Of a stretch of DNA of 47,918 nt, positions 32,657 to 39,761 are shown in pieces. Origin of the DNA: Bryobacterales bacterium (GTDB lineage: Bacteria > Acidobacteriota > Terriglobia > Bryobacterales > Bryobacteraceae); NCBI GenBank assembly GCA_003162425.1, contig PMOK01000149.1, positions 1 to 47,918 of the forward strand. The letters are read 5' to 3'. The position numbers and the translations under genes were made by a program. The notes beneath the pieces were generated by a model. That model had not been told where the DNA came from, searched no databases, and saw nothing but the letters and a program-made list of their open reading frames with translations. How positions within the stretch are numbered: the stretch's first letter is position 1; each line of letters starts with the position of its first letter.

Positions 32657-32933
32657 TTCTGGAAATACGCCGGCTCGCTCGAATGCCGAACGGCGTCGAG
32701 GAGCTTCTGAGGAAGAAGCAGATCCTTACGCTCCGCGAACCGTGGTCGTTGGGCCTCCAACCGGGGCGCCATACCCGCATCACGAGGATTACCCTGAAAG
32801 CGCAGGGTTGGAGGAGGGGCAGCTTTGCTCGCGCCTTACTGATCCGACGCCACTTATCGAAGACTTTCTGAATCGCCGGTCTAAGACGAAGCAAAAGGCT
32901 CACGCTAGCAAGGTCGCGGCCGCGGAAAAGTAA
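32657..32933 (+). pseudogene. Truncated second copy of the membrane protein tail
   Basis: This stretch copies the last ~90 codons of the gene at 28882-29328 (PYAPRTVVVGPPTGAPYPHH; LCSRLTDPTPLIEDFLNRRS; ending VAAAEK) but lacks the membrane helices and start. Homology begins abruptly at TTCTGGAAATACG, in the middle of the second-helix end. A 32619 ATG could in principle make a 104-residue fusion, but the upstream bases are unrelated and no ribosome site is obvious. Confidence 0.7.
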
Positions 32934-33079
32934 GCGGTCATGACGGTGACCATGCCGATCGCCAGAGCGGGATGGATGGCATTTGCATGGCCGTTATCTC
33001 AATGTTCGGAACCCGCTCGGTGAGCATCCGCAGAGCCTCGTCTCGCGTAGCGGCACGGTGTGCTTAAGTTCTAGAGGAA

Positions 33080-33101
33080 TTGGTAGCGCTAACGGGAATC
33101 G
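33080..33101. repeat. tRNA-3'-end-like junction repeat, copy R2 (short)
   Basis: TTGGTAGCGCTAACGGGAAT plus CG is identical to the first 22 bases of R1 and matches R3 for 18. It ends 18 bases before the point at which UvrA-like homology begins. Confidence 0.7.
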
Positions 33102-33119
33102 GACCAGCTTCAAGACATC

Positions 33120-33235
33120 TTTGCCGGAACCCGAGACGCCGTGAAGATCGTAATCTTAAGCTTGGGAATGCGCAGCGAGACGTTCTTGAGATTATTCTCG
33201 CGCGCACCGCGGATCTCAATGTATTCCTGAGACAT
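33120..33235 (-). pseudogene. UvrA-like ABC ATPase, N-terminal fragment cut at Walker A
   Basis: The minus strand from the ATG at 33233-33235 reads MSQEYIEIRGARENNLKNVS then LRIPKLKITIF, the classic UvrA N-terminus. A one-base loss then shifts frame, and the +1 frame continues GVSGSGK, the Walker A loop (GSGK codons at 33120-33131). Homology ends right there; the following bases lead into junction repeat R2. The ATG overlaps the DUF1801 stop (TGATG), so it was once the last gene of the arsR operon. It cannot produce a functional ATPase. Confidence 0.8.
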
Positions 33236-33651
33236 CACCTTTTATTCTTACGTACTTTCGCTCGAGTACCCGCAGGCGCTTTCCTCTTCAATTTGATCTG
33301 ATTGTAACCAACGGCGGCAAGGACGAGATTTTTCAGAGCACGCTCATTAATCTTATCGCCCTCGAAAAGATCGATCGCGCGCCACACCTTGCCGCCAAAG
33401 CCCGCGTTGAAGAGCTTGTCAGGATCTGGGAGGCTCGCCCCGTGGGCAAAAGTAAGCTTCACCTTATCTTTGTGGGCGTTGCCGACCGCGATTATTCCGT
33501 CGCGAGACCACACTGGGCTTCCCATCCACTTCCATTCCTCGATGATCTTCCGGTCGGCCTCGAGGATGCTCTTGCGGAGGCTGGCGAGCGTTTTCGCACG
33601 CCAATCTGTGAGTCCTGCGATCAGTTCGTCAATACGTTTCGATGGATTCAT
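33235..33651 (-). CDS. DUF1801 (YdhG-like) domain protein
   Basis: A 138-residue cytoplasmic protein: MNPSKRIDELIAGLTDWRAK, EEWKWMGSPVWSRDGIIAVG near residue 40, KVKLTFAHGASLPDP and a very basic tail KLKRKAPAGTRAKVRKNKR. This is the DUF1801/YdhG fold; its biochemical role is not established. The start at 33651 is favoured over 33684, which would overlap the VOC gene. It sits fourth among the intact genes of a minus-strand operon headed by an ArsR-type repressor, a set often seen together in soil bacteria. Confidence 0.85.
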   Translation of the reverse strand: MNPSKRIDELIAGLTDWRAKTLASLRKSILEADRKIIEEWKWMGSPVWSRDGIIAVGNAHKDKVKLTFAHGASLPDPDKLFNAGFGGKVWRAIDLFEGDKINERALKNLVLAAVGYNQIKLKRKAPAGTRAKVRKNKR

Positions 33652-33680
33652 TGGATCTCTATACCTTAGAATTATCGGCG

Positions 33681-34073
33681 TCAATAGCGTGCCAGCTGGG
33701 TCAGCTGAATCAAGTTGCCGCAGGTGTCGTTCAGCATCGCAATGGTCGAGGCGGTCACGTCGGTGGGCGGCATCGTGAACTCGGCGCCGCGGGCCTTGAT
33801 CCGCTCATAGTCGCCCTTGACGTCGTCGGTGAAAAACATGGCCGCGGGCTGGCCCTGTTGAAAGATCGCCTGCTGATACGCTTTGGCCGCGGGGTTGTCG
33901 TTCAGCGCCAGCTGCAGCTCAGTGCCGGCCGGCTCCTCGGGCGACGCCACGGTCAGCCAGCGATATGGGCCCTGACTGAAATCGGTCTTCTTGGCAAAGC
34001 CCAGTACCTCCGTATAGAAGCGCAGGGCCTTGGCCTGGTCGTCCACGTATATGCTCATCACTTTGATTTTCAT
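33681..34073 (-). CDS. VOC-superfamily (glyoxalase/dioxygenase-like) protein
   Basis: A 130-residue protein with paired beta-alpha-beta-beta-beta modules: MKIKVMSIYVDDQAKALRFY then TEVLGFAKK, TELQLALNDNP near residue 55, AAMFFTDDVKGDYERIKARG near 75, and GNLIQLTQLARY at the end. The terminal Gln in NLIQL replaces the metal-binding Glu (N.ieL/E) seen in many catalytic relatives, so activity is uncertain and a binding or resistance role is possible. It lies between the decayed DoxX gene and the DUF1801 gene in the arsR operon. Confidence 0.88.
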   Translation of the reverse strand: MKIKVMSIYVDDQAKALRFYTEVLGFAKKTDFSQGPYRWLTVASPEEPAGTELQLALNDNPAAKAYQQAIFQQGQPAAMFFTDDVKGDYERIKARGAEFTMPPTDVTASTIAMLNDTCGNLIQLTQLARY

Positions 34074-34152
34074 TTCGTTTTCTCCTTTGTCACGTTCGCG
34101 GTTTGCGCCGCGTCATTCTTGGAACCCTATGTGTACGAGACCAAGCCATCAA

Positions 34153-34363
34153 TTAGTGAATGTGTGTCAACCTGTACCAGGCCGGAGCAAAACCGACCAG
34201 GACCAGCGCGCCGAGAACCGCCATCCCTTTGAGTACACAGCAAACGGCGTGAGCTTCGGTTTCACTCCGGTCATCGGCGGCAGGACCATAGGATTTTGCC
34301 GAAACCGGTGATGCTGAAGAAGACGCCCCACAACACTTGCACGGTCCAAAGTGTGGTCTTCAT
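34153..34363 (-). pseudogene. Decayed DoxX-family membrane protein
   Basis: An ATG at 34361-34363 opens MKTTLWTVQVLWGVFFSITG then FGKILW, the N-terminus of DoxX-like proteins, but the frame stops soon after. Other frames then give VLPPMTGVKPKLTPFA, an internal segment of the same family, and MAVLGALVLVGFAPAWYRLT to the stop at 34153-34155. The pieces are in the right order, but with large internal deletions: about 210 bases remain of an expected ~360. It occupies the usual DoxX slot between SRPBCC and VOC genes. Confidence 0.75.
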
Positions 34364-34380
34364 TGCGATCCCCCTTTGAT

Positions 34381-34935
34381 TCACGAATTCTGAGCCGGCT
34401 TAGGCGACCAGTTGGGCTTTGCAACGCCGAACTGCTTGGCGTACTCGGCGCTCAATCGCTGCCAACCTTCGAACTTCATCGCCTCGCCCCCAACGACGCG
34501 GCCGATGGGAGTTCCGCTGAGAAGGCGATCCAGAACATCGAAGCAGATGTGCCAGCCCGCCGCGCCCCACGAGATGAAGCGGCGATCGATGTTGTGCCAC
34601 AGCGTCAGGCGCGTGCCGCCACCAAACGCTTCGAGTTCCCACCGGATATCGCTGTACTCAAGCAACTTGGGAGCGTCGGCTCGCGTCACTGTCGTTTCGA
34701 GCGGCGTGGGCGTTCCCACCCAGGTGAGATTCACTCTGGTTCCAACCGTACCAAGGCTCCCATCGGCTTCAAAGGGAGCCCACTCGCGCAGATGCGCCGG
34801 GTCGGTCAGCGCCTGCCAGACTTTTTCCGGCGAGTGGCGCAGTTCTCTGACCAGAATGAGCGTCCACTTCTCTCCGTCCTTCCGTATCTCGGCCCCGTTG
34901 GCCGGACCCGGTGTGTACTGATCGCGATAGGTCAT
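34381..34935 (-). CDS. SRPBCC (AHSA1-like) domain protein
   Basis: A 184-residue single-domain START/Bet v1-like protein: WTLILVRELRHSPEKVWQAL near residue 24, LREWAPFEADG, RWELEAFGGGTRLTLWHNID near 98 and the C-terminal helix region GWHICFDVLDRLLSG. Such proteins have a hydrophobic ligand cavity; partners and ligands are unknown. Its ATG overlaps the stop of the ArsR gene in ATGA fashion, so the two are translationally coupled, a common acidobacterial pair. Confidence 0.9.
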   Translation of the reverse strand: MTYRDQYTPGPANGAEIRKDGEKWTLILVRELRHSPEKVWQALTDPAHLREWAPFEADGSLGTVGTRVNLTWVGTPTPLETTVTRADAPKLLEYSDIRWELEAFGGGTRLTLWHNIDRRFISWGAAGWHICFDVLDRLLSGTPIGRVVGGEAMKFEGWQRLSAEYAKQFGVAKPNWSPKPAQNS

Positions 34936-35288
34936 CTTCTTCCCCTTGTCTTCTTTTTCGTTGGTGTGGAAGATTGATCCATGTGATCCATGTGATCCAT
35001 GCGGTCGAGGTGGCGTTCGAGAGCATCTACGTGAACGGACCAGAACCGGCGGAACGGAGCCAGCCAGGCATCCACCTCCTGAAATGGTTCAGGTTTCAGC
35101 CGGTAGAGACGGCGCTGTGCGTCCACCGTCGATTCTACGAAACCGGCATCGCGCAGCACTCGCAGGTGCTTTGACACCATCGGCTGCGGCATACGAAGTT
35201 CACGCTCGATCTCTCCCACCGACTGTTGCGACGAGACCAGCAGGCTCAGTATCGCGCGGCGGTTCGGCTCCGCAATGATTTCGAACAC
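34932..35288 (-). CDS. ArsR/SmtB-family winged-helix repressor
   Basis: About 118 residues: FEIIAEPNRRAILSLLVSS at the start, the recognition helix MPQPMVSKHLRVLRDAGF, and the wing RRLYRLKPEPF, followed by a His/Met/Asp-rich stretch (DRMDHMDHMDQ) and a basic tail. The GTG at 35286-35288 is preferred because AGAGGGTGGA lies before it; an ATG at 35333 would add 15 residues translated through the likely operator. The ArsR metal-site Cys motif (CxC in the recognition helix) is absent, so it belongs to the non-metal subgroup that accompanies SRPBCC genes. It probably represses its own operon. Confidence 0.88.
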   Translation of the reverse strand: MFEIIAEPNRRAILSLLVSSQQSVGEIERELRMPQPMVSKHLRVLRDAGFVESTVDAQRRLYRLKPEPFQEVDAWLAPFRRFWSVHVDALERHLDRMDHMDHMDQSSTPTKKKTRGRR

Positions 35289-35304
35289 AGATTCCACCCT
35301 CTTA

Positions 35305-35324
35305 ATATACTCTACGGAGCATAT
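35305..35324. promoter_or_regulatory. Candidate ArsR operator (dyad)
   Basis: ATATACTC-TACG-GAGCATAT is an inverted repeat matching at 7 of 8 arm positions, centred about 27 bases before the preferred GTG start of the repressor. AT-rich dyads of this size upstream of arsR genes are typical autoregulatory sites. Confidence 0.5.
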
Positions 35325-35432
35325 ACGTGTCAAGGGATATACGGATAGGGGGCCCCAGGCAGAGAGCTGCGCGCTCCAGAAATGGAAAACTAACTGGAAT
35401 CAGGATGGATCTGATTGTAGATTATTGAAACG

Positions 35433-35583
35433 TTGGTAGCGCTAACGGGAACACGAAGGTGCTATCCGCCAGTTCAGTTCGGTTCAGTTGGGTGCAAGTG
35501 AGTGCAAGTGCGTTCAGTTGGTACCGCGCGAGGTGCCGAAAATGTGCCATGGACACCCGACGTTGTCACTCAGTTGTCACCCG
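35433..35583. repeat. tRNA-3'-end-like junction repeat, copy R3
   Basis: It starts TTGGTAGCGCTAACGGGAAC and continues for about 150 bases that align with R1 (29531-29680), including GGTACCGCGCGAGG and AATGTGCCATG blocks. R1 and R3 face the same way, 5.9 kb apart, and bracket the cyclase, the duplicate and the arsR operon. Confidence 0.65.
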
Positions 35584-35646
35584 CCGACGGCAGCAGGAGT
35601 ATGCGCCGGCAACGGAACCTTAATTTTGAATGGCGGGCAGTTTCAG

Positions 35647-35889
35647 TTCGAATGGAACGAAATCAAGGCAGCCTCAAACCTAATGATCCGCGACTCCTTA
35701 CTGTTGCCGACCTGGAACACAGCGAAAACGAGGAGCGCTGGTTTTCGATTGGCTTGGCGGAGCAACGGAGCGATGCTCTCCATCGCGTACCTCTGGTCAG
35801 AAGGCGATTTCGCAACCACGAAAATTCGAATCATATCAGCCCGGGCAACCACACAGACCGAAATTCACTATTACGAGGAGAGCCTATGA
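35647..35889 (+). pseudogene. brnT: BrnT-type toxin gene, frameshifted and deleted
   Basis: Frame 1 gives FEWNEIKAASNL, the BrnT N-terminus. The segment NDPRLLTVADLEHSENEERW followed by FSIGLA is in another frame, and frame 1 resumes with MLSIAYLWSEG, KIRIISARATTQTEIHYYEE and SL to the TGA at 35887-35889. In order these are the three conserved blocks of BrnT (RelE-fold RNase toxin), but at least two frameshifts and a deletion of about 15 codons (after ASNL) separate them. No start codon with ribosome site is seen. Its stop overlaps the antitoxin ATG, as in intact brnTA operons. Confidence 0.8.
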
Positions 35890-36119
35890 ATGATTCACCG
35901 ATCGGGGATGAGAAGATGCCAGTCGAGATCGATTTCCGTGACGGTGTTCGTGGTCTCCATCACATCCCGCCCGGCGCGAAGGTCTTTTTGCCAGCGTCGA
36001 TTGAACGTGGCGTCTGGGAGTACTTCGCCGGCAAAGCTCAGCAAAAGGGTATTGATCTGTCAGAACTCCTCACCGATGTATTAAAGCGCGATATCGAAAT
36101 CAATGAGGCGTTAAAGTGA
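35886..36119 (+). CDS. brnA: BrnA/CopG-type antitoxin
   Basis: A 77-residue protein with VEIDFRDGVRGLHHIPPGAK, an Ile/Pro-rich strand region, and the helical C-terminus SELLTDVLKRDIEINEALK, typical of the BrnA-like antitoxins that follow brnT. It starts with an ATG overlapping the toxin stop by four bases. The frame is intact although the toxin in front is broken, so it may remain as an orphan antitoxin or DNA-binding regulator. The N-terminal ten residues (before MPVEID) may be dispensable, and a start at the second Met is possible. Confidence 0.75.
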   Translation: MNDSPIGDEKMPVEIDFRDGVRGLHHIPPGAKVFLPASIERGVWEYFAGKAQQKGIDLSELLTDVLKRDIEINEALK

Positions 36120-36204
36120 CTGCCATCGCAATGGGCGACATGAAGAACGACGCCCCCCGGCTGAAGCCGCAAGCCAACACGGGACCGCCCCATCGGTGGA
36201 ACAA

Positions 36205-36324
36205 CTAATGACCGGGAAGTTGCAATAGAAAGAGGGACTGCGCACAGGCCAGCGCGCCCGAGACAACCAATGCCAGCGCCAAGGCAGGCGCTGAACGGAA
36301 AGACAAATGTACGTTGCTTGTCAT
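36205..36324 (-). CDS. Possible small exported or membrane peptide
   Basis: A 39-residue frame beginning MTSNVHLSFRSAPALALALV with a single hydrophobic stretch and ending LFLLQLPGH. AAAGGAG lies 7-8 bases before the ATG, which is a strong ribosome site. However, the ATG overlaps the end of the phosphatase remnant, and nothing similar is recognised, so the gene may be fortuitous. Confidence 0.35.
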   Translation of the reverse strand: MTSNVHLSFRSAPALALALVVSGALACAQSLFLLQLPGH

Positions 36325-36526
36325 AATTTGGCTCCTTTGGAGCACGGTACCCCATACTTATTTAGCGCCGTGTTCGGCAGGACGGGAGTTCGCACGCCGT
36401 GACGGCCAAAGATAATCACCTGCTTGAGTTGCGTATCATCGACAGATTGAGCTGCGGCTGGCTGCGCCGCCAGAAAAGGTCCCACACGAGAGCTAGAGTG
36501 CCGAGCCGGACAGAATGAGTCTTCAT
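36321..36526 (-). pseudogene. Histidine acid phosphatase, N-terminal remnant
   Basis: An ATG at 36524-36526 begins a leader MKTHSVRLGTLAL. After a frameshift it continues GPFLAAQPAAAQSVDDTQLK then QVIIFGRHGVRTPVLPNTAL, containing the RHGxRxP active-site motif of periplasmic histidine acid phosphatases (AppA/phytase type). It is cut after NKYGVPCS, leaving about 65 of an expected 400+ codons. Confidence 0.75.
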
Positions 36527-36789
36527 GATCGCTTGAACGGAGTGCGACACACCCGGTTTTGCTCTCACGGAGAACTTAAGTAATCAGGTCGGCGGAATGC
36601 GGGTCGATCACTTGCTTTGCGATCCCTACGGGTCCATAGTCTGCGCTACGTGAGAAGCCAGACGATGTAATCTCCAGTACTCCGCTATCAAGCTAATATA
36701 CCTCTCGCGATTCGTTCATTCGCCGATACGAGGAGTAGGCGGGCAAAGTGTTGCGCCGCAGAATACCTCGTTAGGCCACGCGTGCGAAT
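36527..36789. other. Noncoding spacer within gene debris
   Basis: About 260 bases without a recognisable protein fragment, RNA gene or repeat in any frame. It lies between two gene remnants on the minus strand. Confidence 0.4.
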
Positions 36790-36900
36790 TTAGAAAATGA
36801 TTTTGGCCCACAGTTGGAACTCGCGAGGAGTGCCTCGGCCAGTCGCATAGTTGCTGATTGTAGTCGTGATGACTCCGAAGTTACTCGCGGATACATCGGC
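36790..36900 (-). pseudogene. C-terminal remnant of a TonB-dependent outer-membrane receptor
   Basis: The minus strand reads ADVSASNFGVITTTISNYAT then GRGTPREFQLWAKIIF and TAA. FG.IT followed by PREFQ...KI.F is the usual last beta-strand of acidobacterial TonB-dependent/Oar-like receptors, ending in the terminal Phe. A stop lies just upstream, and no barrel coding remains. Confidence 0.7.
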
Positions 36901-37065
36901 ACGGCTTGGTCAAATTGTCATCCCTTGAACAAATCCGATAATGGCACTTGCGCGACCATTGGGCCATTATCGCAGCGCCCGCGATCTCCACCTCAGTTTG
37001 CACCAGATCCGATCTGTGTGGATCTTCGCACGGTGGTCGGCGCCTGGATTATATAAACTCGTTAC

Positions 37066-38179
37066 GTGCGAGTTCTATCGTGGGCAGTCTTCCTGCTCGT
37101 GTTTGCAGAGTTGGCTGGGAGCGGCAGTGATGCATCGCTCAAGTTGTTGTATGACCACCATCGGTGGTTCGAGCTTCGTGACGCGCTCCAAGGCAAGCAG
37201 GCCCCACCGTTGTACGTTGGTGCCGTCGCATCCGCGTTCAATAACGTCAAGCGTGCCGAGGAGTACCTGAACAAAGCCGCGGAACGCGCCTCCACTGTGG
37301 AGGAAGCGGTCAAAGCTCGTGGCATGTTGGCATATCTGTATACTCGCCTCGGAAGATCGCGTGACGCCGTCCACCAGCTTGACGAGATACTCAGATTGGA
37401 GCCAGGCAGCCCCGACGTTTTAAATGCACGTACGCTCTTCGCGGCTTTCAATCGGTACCCGGATCAGTCGATCGGTCGCAATCGGCATTCATCCATTTCC
37501 TGCACGGCGAACGCGCGCGGTTTGATCCTTCCCGTTTCCGTCAATGGGAAGACGGTGCGCTGGATTTTCGATTCGGGGCTCAGCCGTTGTCCGCCGCCTC
37601 AAGTTCGGCGAAGTGGAACTGAACGATGTTCCGATGCTCGTCATCCCCGATTCCCAGCCCGCAATCAATGGACTGCGGCCAGGCCAGAGGGGGCTAATTG
37701 GTCTGCCGGTGGCAATCGCATTTCAGACTTTTCGCTGGAGCACGGACGGGAAGTTCGTAATCGGTTCTGCCCCACATCCGAACCGGGCTGACAGGAACTT
37801 GTGTTTTGACGGATTGAACATACTCGCACGTGTGCAGTCGGAAGGCAAGCAGCTTGATTTCGTCTTCGACACTGGCAACGGAGCCGGGACTCAACTCTGG
37901 GAACGGTTCTCAAATGACTTCGCCACGATCGTCAAGGAGCGGGGCGTCAGAGAGAGTAAGCGCGTTACACAGATTGGCGGCTCGAATTATCGCGAGGCGA
38001 TCGTGCTTCCCGAGATTCATCTACGAGTCGGTGGGTTCGAAGCCTCACTTCAGCCAGCCAATATCTTCGCCAGGCCGGTGGGTAATGAGTTTCAGCACGG
38101 AAATCTTGGGATGGACCTGCTCAGTCAAGCCCATTCGGTGAGCGTCGATTTTAAGTCCATGTCGCTTGTCCTTCAGTAG
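37066..38179 (+). pseudogene. TPR plus two-repeat retropepsin-like aspartic protease, frameshifted
   Basis: From a GTG at 37066 the first frame encodes a signal-like leader, a TPR region (YLNKAAERASTVEEAVKARG near residue 65, LYTRLGRSRDAVHQLDEIL near 90) and the first aspartic-protease strand LILPVSVNGKTVRWIFDSG. About 37575-37600 the frame is lost; the +1 frame continues KFGEVELNDVPMLVIPDSQP, a second catalytic-type motif LDFVFDTGNGAGTQLW, and ends SVSVDFKSMSLVLQ at 38179. Roughly 60 residues normally found between DSG and the next strand are missing. Intact relatives are exported or periplasmic aspartyl proteases. Two catalytic D(S/T)G triads are visible but lie in different frames. Confidence 0.8.
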
Positions 38180-38364
38180 CTGGCAACCAAGACTAGAATA
38201 GCGGCGCGCGAATTTGGAGGCGCCGCCCCAATCCATTAGGGTAGCTCTGCTTTGGTATGGTTGGGACTGTTCTTAATAGAATTTTAAGGTGGTGCTGATA
38301 CCCTAGGCTCCGGCTGCAACATGAGAGTTGCTGCCGAAAACAGATGCTATGGAAGGGAGATATT

Positions 38365-39759
38365 GTGCGTTGCTACACTCCGCACGCTCGGGATGAGCGC
38401 ATCCGGCTTTTAGGTCTGACATTTGCGATGGCTACTTGTGTCTTGCCGAGTTTTGCGCAGACGGTCAACTTCTCATTGGCTGCGCAACCCAGCGGCACGA
38501 AGGAAGCTCCTTTGACGCTCACGTTAAAAGACGCCCTGGCACTGGCCGAGAAGAACGATCCCGCGCTGTTTGCCGCAACCAGCGACGCGATCGCAGCAGG
38601 CGAGGACCGAAAGCAGGCTCGCGCCGCTCTGTACCCCTTGCTCTCGGGAAGGTCGGAGTACTTGGGCACCCAAGGTGACGGAAAGTTGCCCCAGGGCAGG
38701 TTCGTCACCAACGACGGTGTTCACGTTTACCGAGAATGGGCCGTCTTGCATCAGGATCTCTCGCCCGGTGTTCTGAGTCGTGTTGCGATCGAGCGCGCGG
38801 GTGCGGCAGAAGCGATCGCCAGGACAAAGGTGGAAATCGCACGCCGGGGCCTCCGGGCGACGGTCACCAAAAATTACTACGCCTTGATCGTCGCCCAGCG
38901 CAAGTACGCGACCGCGCAACAAGCGCTGGATCAGGCTCAGCACTCGCTCCGCATCAGCCAGGATCTCGAACGCGGCAGGGAAGTGGCGCACAGCGATGTG
39001 GTTAAATCGCAGCTTCTGGAGAACGGCCAGCAGCAGGCCCTCCAGGAAACCAAGCTCGGCATGGAAAACGCCCGGCTCGATCTGGCGGTGTTGTTGTTTC
39101 GCGATTTCGACGAATCGTTTTCGATTGTCGATGACCTGGATCTTGCGCCCACACTGCCTCCGCTTTCTGATGTCGAGACCATGGCAGGACGGCAGAATCC
39201 ATCGCTGGCTGCGGCTATGGAAACGTTGCGCAGCACCCGACTGGATGTCACCATCGCTCGCCAAGCCTTTCTTCCAACCCTAACTGTGGACGCCGTCTAC
39301 GGCATCGAAGCGAACGCATTCGCGCTGAACAGCGCGACGGCCGCCAACAAGGAACTCGGCCCCGTCCCGAACCTCGGGTACTTTATCACCGCCAGCTTGA
39401 ACGTTCCCGTTTGGGACTGGGGCGTTCGGCGCAGCAAGGTACGGCAGAGTGAACTCAAGCAGAAACAAGCAGCCGAGGACCTCAGCGTTACGCAGCGCAC
39501 GCTAATCAGAAATTTGCGCGGATTTTACGATGAAGCGCAAACCGCCCGCCAGCAGATCGACTACCTGCGGCGAGCCGTCGACCTGGCGTCCGAGAGTCTG
39601 CGCTTGAGCGCTCTCCGCTATCAGGCCGGCGAAGCCACCATCGTGGAATTGACGGATGCCCAGTCGAGCCTCATCCAGGCGCGCAACTCATACGATGACG
39701 GTATGGTGCGTTATCGCCTCGCCGTTAGCAATCTTCAAACGCTCACCGGAACCTTTTAG
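38365..39759 (+). CDS. TolC-family outer-membrane efflux protein
   Basis: About 464 residues: exported leader (ending PSFAQ), then two homologous halves of long coiled-coil helices and short barrel strands. Signatures include LTLTLKDALALAEKNDPAL near residue 50, the helical hairpins around 140-250, VWDWGVRRSKVRQSELKQKQ near 350, and LRYQAGEATIVELTDAQSSL near 420. It would be the outer-membrane exit duct of the pump encoded next. The GTG at 38365 has AAGGGAG six bases upstream; the in-frame ATG at 38344 has none. Three bases separate its stop from the adaptor gene. Confidence 0.92.
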   Translation: MRCYTPHARDERIRLLGLTFAMATCVLPSFAQTVNFSLAAQPSGTKEAPLTLTLKDALALAEKNDPALFAATSDAIAAGEDRKQARAALYPLLSGRSEYLGTQGDGKLPQGRFVTNDGVHVYREWAVLHQDLSPGVLSRVAIERAGAAEAIARTKVEIARRGLRATVTKNYYALIVAQRKYATAQQALDQAQHSLRISQDLERGREVAHSDVVKSQLLENGQQQALQETKLGMENARLDLAVLLFRDFDESFSIVDDLDLAPTLPPLSDVETMAGRQNPSLAAAMETLRSTRLDVTIARQAFLPTLTVDAVYGIEANAFALNSATAANKELGPVPNLGYFITASLNVPVWDWGVRRSKVRQSELKQKQAAEDLSVTQRTLIRNLRGFYDEAQTARQQIDYLRRAVDLASESLRLSALRYQAGEATIVELTDAQSSLIQARNSYDDGMVRYRLAVSNLQTLTGTF

Positions 39760-39761
39760 CC

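Larger units (their letters stand above)
32657..33101 (+). repeat. Segmental duplication, right copy
   Basis: Same-orientation partner of 29051-29551. After the shared stop codon it follows the left copy with deletions and ends with the same tRNA-end-like 22-mer. Immediately beyond it begins the broken UvrA-like gene, so the right end is a recombination breakpoint. Confidence 0.8.

Noticed and set aside
32331..32903. 190-codon minus-strand frame starting MSLLLRLRPAIQKV, also seen at 29041-29298
   Set aside because: The repetition arises only because the underlying plus-strand segment is duplicated; the frame is antisense to the real coding tail.
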